Shown here: in pieces, positions 63,544 through 64,000 of the stretch
Layout: each line of letters starts with the position of its first letter
How positions within the stretch are numbered: the stretch's first letter is position 1
Origin: Strigamia acuminata
Taxonomy: Eukaryota; Arthropoda; Chilopoda; Geophilomorpha; Linotaeniidae
Reading direction: 5' to 3'
Assembly (NCBI GenBank): GCA_949358305.1
Contig: OX442314.1
Coordinates: 51,218,581-51,282,580 of the forward strand
DNA length: 64,000 nt
Made by a program: the position numbers and the translations under genes
Notes under the pieces: generated by a model
Databases searched by the model: none
What the model saw: the letters and a program-made list of their open reading frames with translations, nothing else
What the model was told of the DNA's origin: nothing

Positions 63544-64000
63544 ATGTCGCGAGAACGTCAAGCAGACGATGTTGACGAAAAATTGCAGAAAACTCTGGAC
63601 GAGACCAAGCTAGCCATGATGTCTTGGGATCGTATTCCACCGACTGCCATGATGAAACTGAACATCTACCGAGGCAAAATACCGGAAAAGATGCGTGCTG
63701 TTTTTGAACCGATGGGCTACAGTGCGTGGGATGTACGCAAATGGCTCACCAACCAATTAAGAAGATATTGGGGAACAACAAACCGCATTTGTTCAGGCAA
63801 CACGGCAGACGCCGAGGCGTTGAGGGCAGTGATATCGGAGGAAGAAGATCCTTATGGTCCAATTTTCAACTCACTTCTAGAAGATGAATTTCCTATGATT
63901 GTCGAGGAGGCGCAGGACTACACCGTTTTTTGCGACCCCGCTACTGATAGACTGGAATTCGCGAAGGAAGTGATGGAACGCATACGCAGTACGGCAGACG
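63544..64000 (+). CDS. Third ORF downstream of gypsy pol, runs off the window; function unknown
   Basis: ATG at 63544 (MSRERQADDVDEKLQKTLDE), open for all 152 codons to the edge. Charged, apparently soluble, no signal peptide or membrane segment so far, so the visible part does not look like an envelope protein. Segments include WDRIPPTAMMKLNIYRGKIP, AWDVRKWLTNQLRRYW and EEEDPYGPIFNSLLEDEFP. I recognise no family. No LTR lies between pol and this frame, so it is probably element-encoded; an adjacent host gene is possible only if the element is truncated. Confidence 0.7.
   Translation, partial: MSRERQADDVDEKLQKTLDETKLAMMSWDRIPPTAMMKLNIYRGKIPEKMRAVFEPMGYSAWDVRKWLTNQLRRYWGTTNRICSGNTADAEALRAVISEEEDPYGPIFNSLLEDEFPMIVEEAQDYTVFCDPATDRLEFAKEVMERIRSTAD

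Larger units (their letters stand above)
53506..64000 (+). mobile_element. Large Ty3/gypsy LTR retrotransposon, incomplete at the window edge
   Basis: Order: inferred 5' LTR, tRNA-Pro-like primer site, gag, frameshift signal, pol with protease-RT-RNase H-integrase (gypsy order), then a third ORF. The 3' LTR must lie beyond 64000, if present. gag and pol are uninterrupted over 8 kb, so the element looks intact. Confidence 0.85.

Overview
The window looks like repeat-dominated nuclear DNA of an animal, probably an arthropod. Supporting signs are metazoan-type Ty1/copia and Ty3/gypsy retroelements, DIRS/Crypton-type tyrosine recombinases, a MULE transposase remnant, a MIF4G-domain gene remnant, and short CCTAA runs resembling the arthropod telomere motif (weak). 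The species cannot be fixed. I see no bacterial gene organisation, rRNA or tRNA gene, or CRISPR array.

Layout. (1) 1-23302 and 35333-39230 are one tandem array of about 4.2-kb units. It starts left of the window and ends inside a seventh unit. Each unit carries a broken MIF4G-domain (eIF4G/PAIP1/MIF4GD superfamily) reading frame, an AT-rich spacer, a possible upstream exon, and several minisatellites. Units 1, 3 and 4 are each 4207 bp and almost identical; units 6-7 at the edge are more divergent and keep older-looking reading frames. (2) 23308-35327 is a minus-strand Ty1/copia retrotransposon inserted in unit 6, with apparently identical 216-bp LTRs and the target duplication ATATG. A second complete copia element (26837-33856, 477-bp LTRs, target duplication ATTTC) sits inside its gag-pol frame. 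The order of events is array, then outer copia, then inner copia. (3) 39231-46433 is a graveyard: MULE transposase fragment, two decayed tyrosine recombinase genes, a MITE with 286-bp terminal inverted repeats. (4) 46434-47243 is a homogeneous 11-bp satellite, followed by a probable solo LTR (47246-48731) that is a chain of RNA-type hairpins. (5) 48732-53505 is mostly non-coding, with a third recombinase fragment. (6) 53506-64000 is a large Ty3/gypsy element: hairpin-rich 5' LTR, proline-tRNA-like primer site, 1130-aa gag, pol reached through a textbook -1 frameshift signal, and a third unknown ORF leaving the window.

The most unusual signals are a run of consecutive hairpins in the gypsy 5' LTR, in which constant linkers separate stems of unrelated sequence (54073-54275); the related hairpin chain in the solo LTR, including two hairpins with the same 22-nt loop and compensated stem changes; the A_AAA_AAC plus stem-loop frameshift signal; and the amplified MIF4G unit. 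The intact copia and gypsy genes serve their own retrotransposition; no ordinary host gene is clearly intact here.
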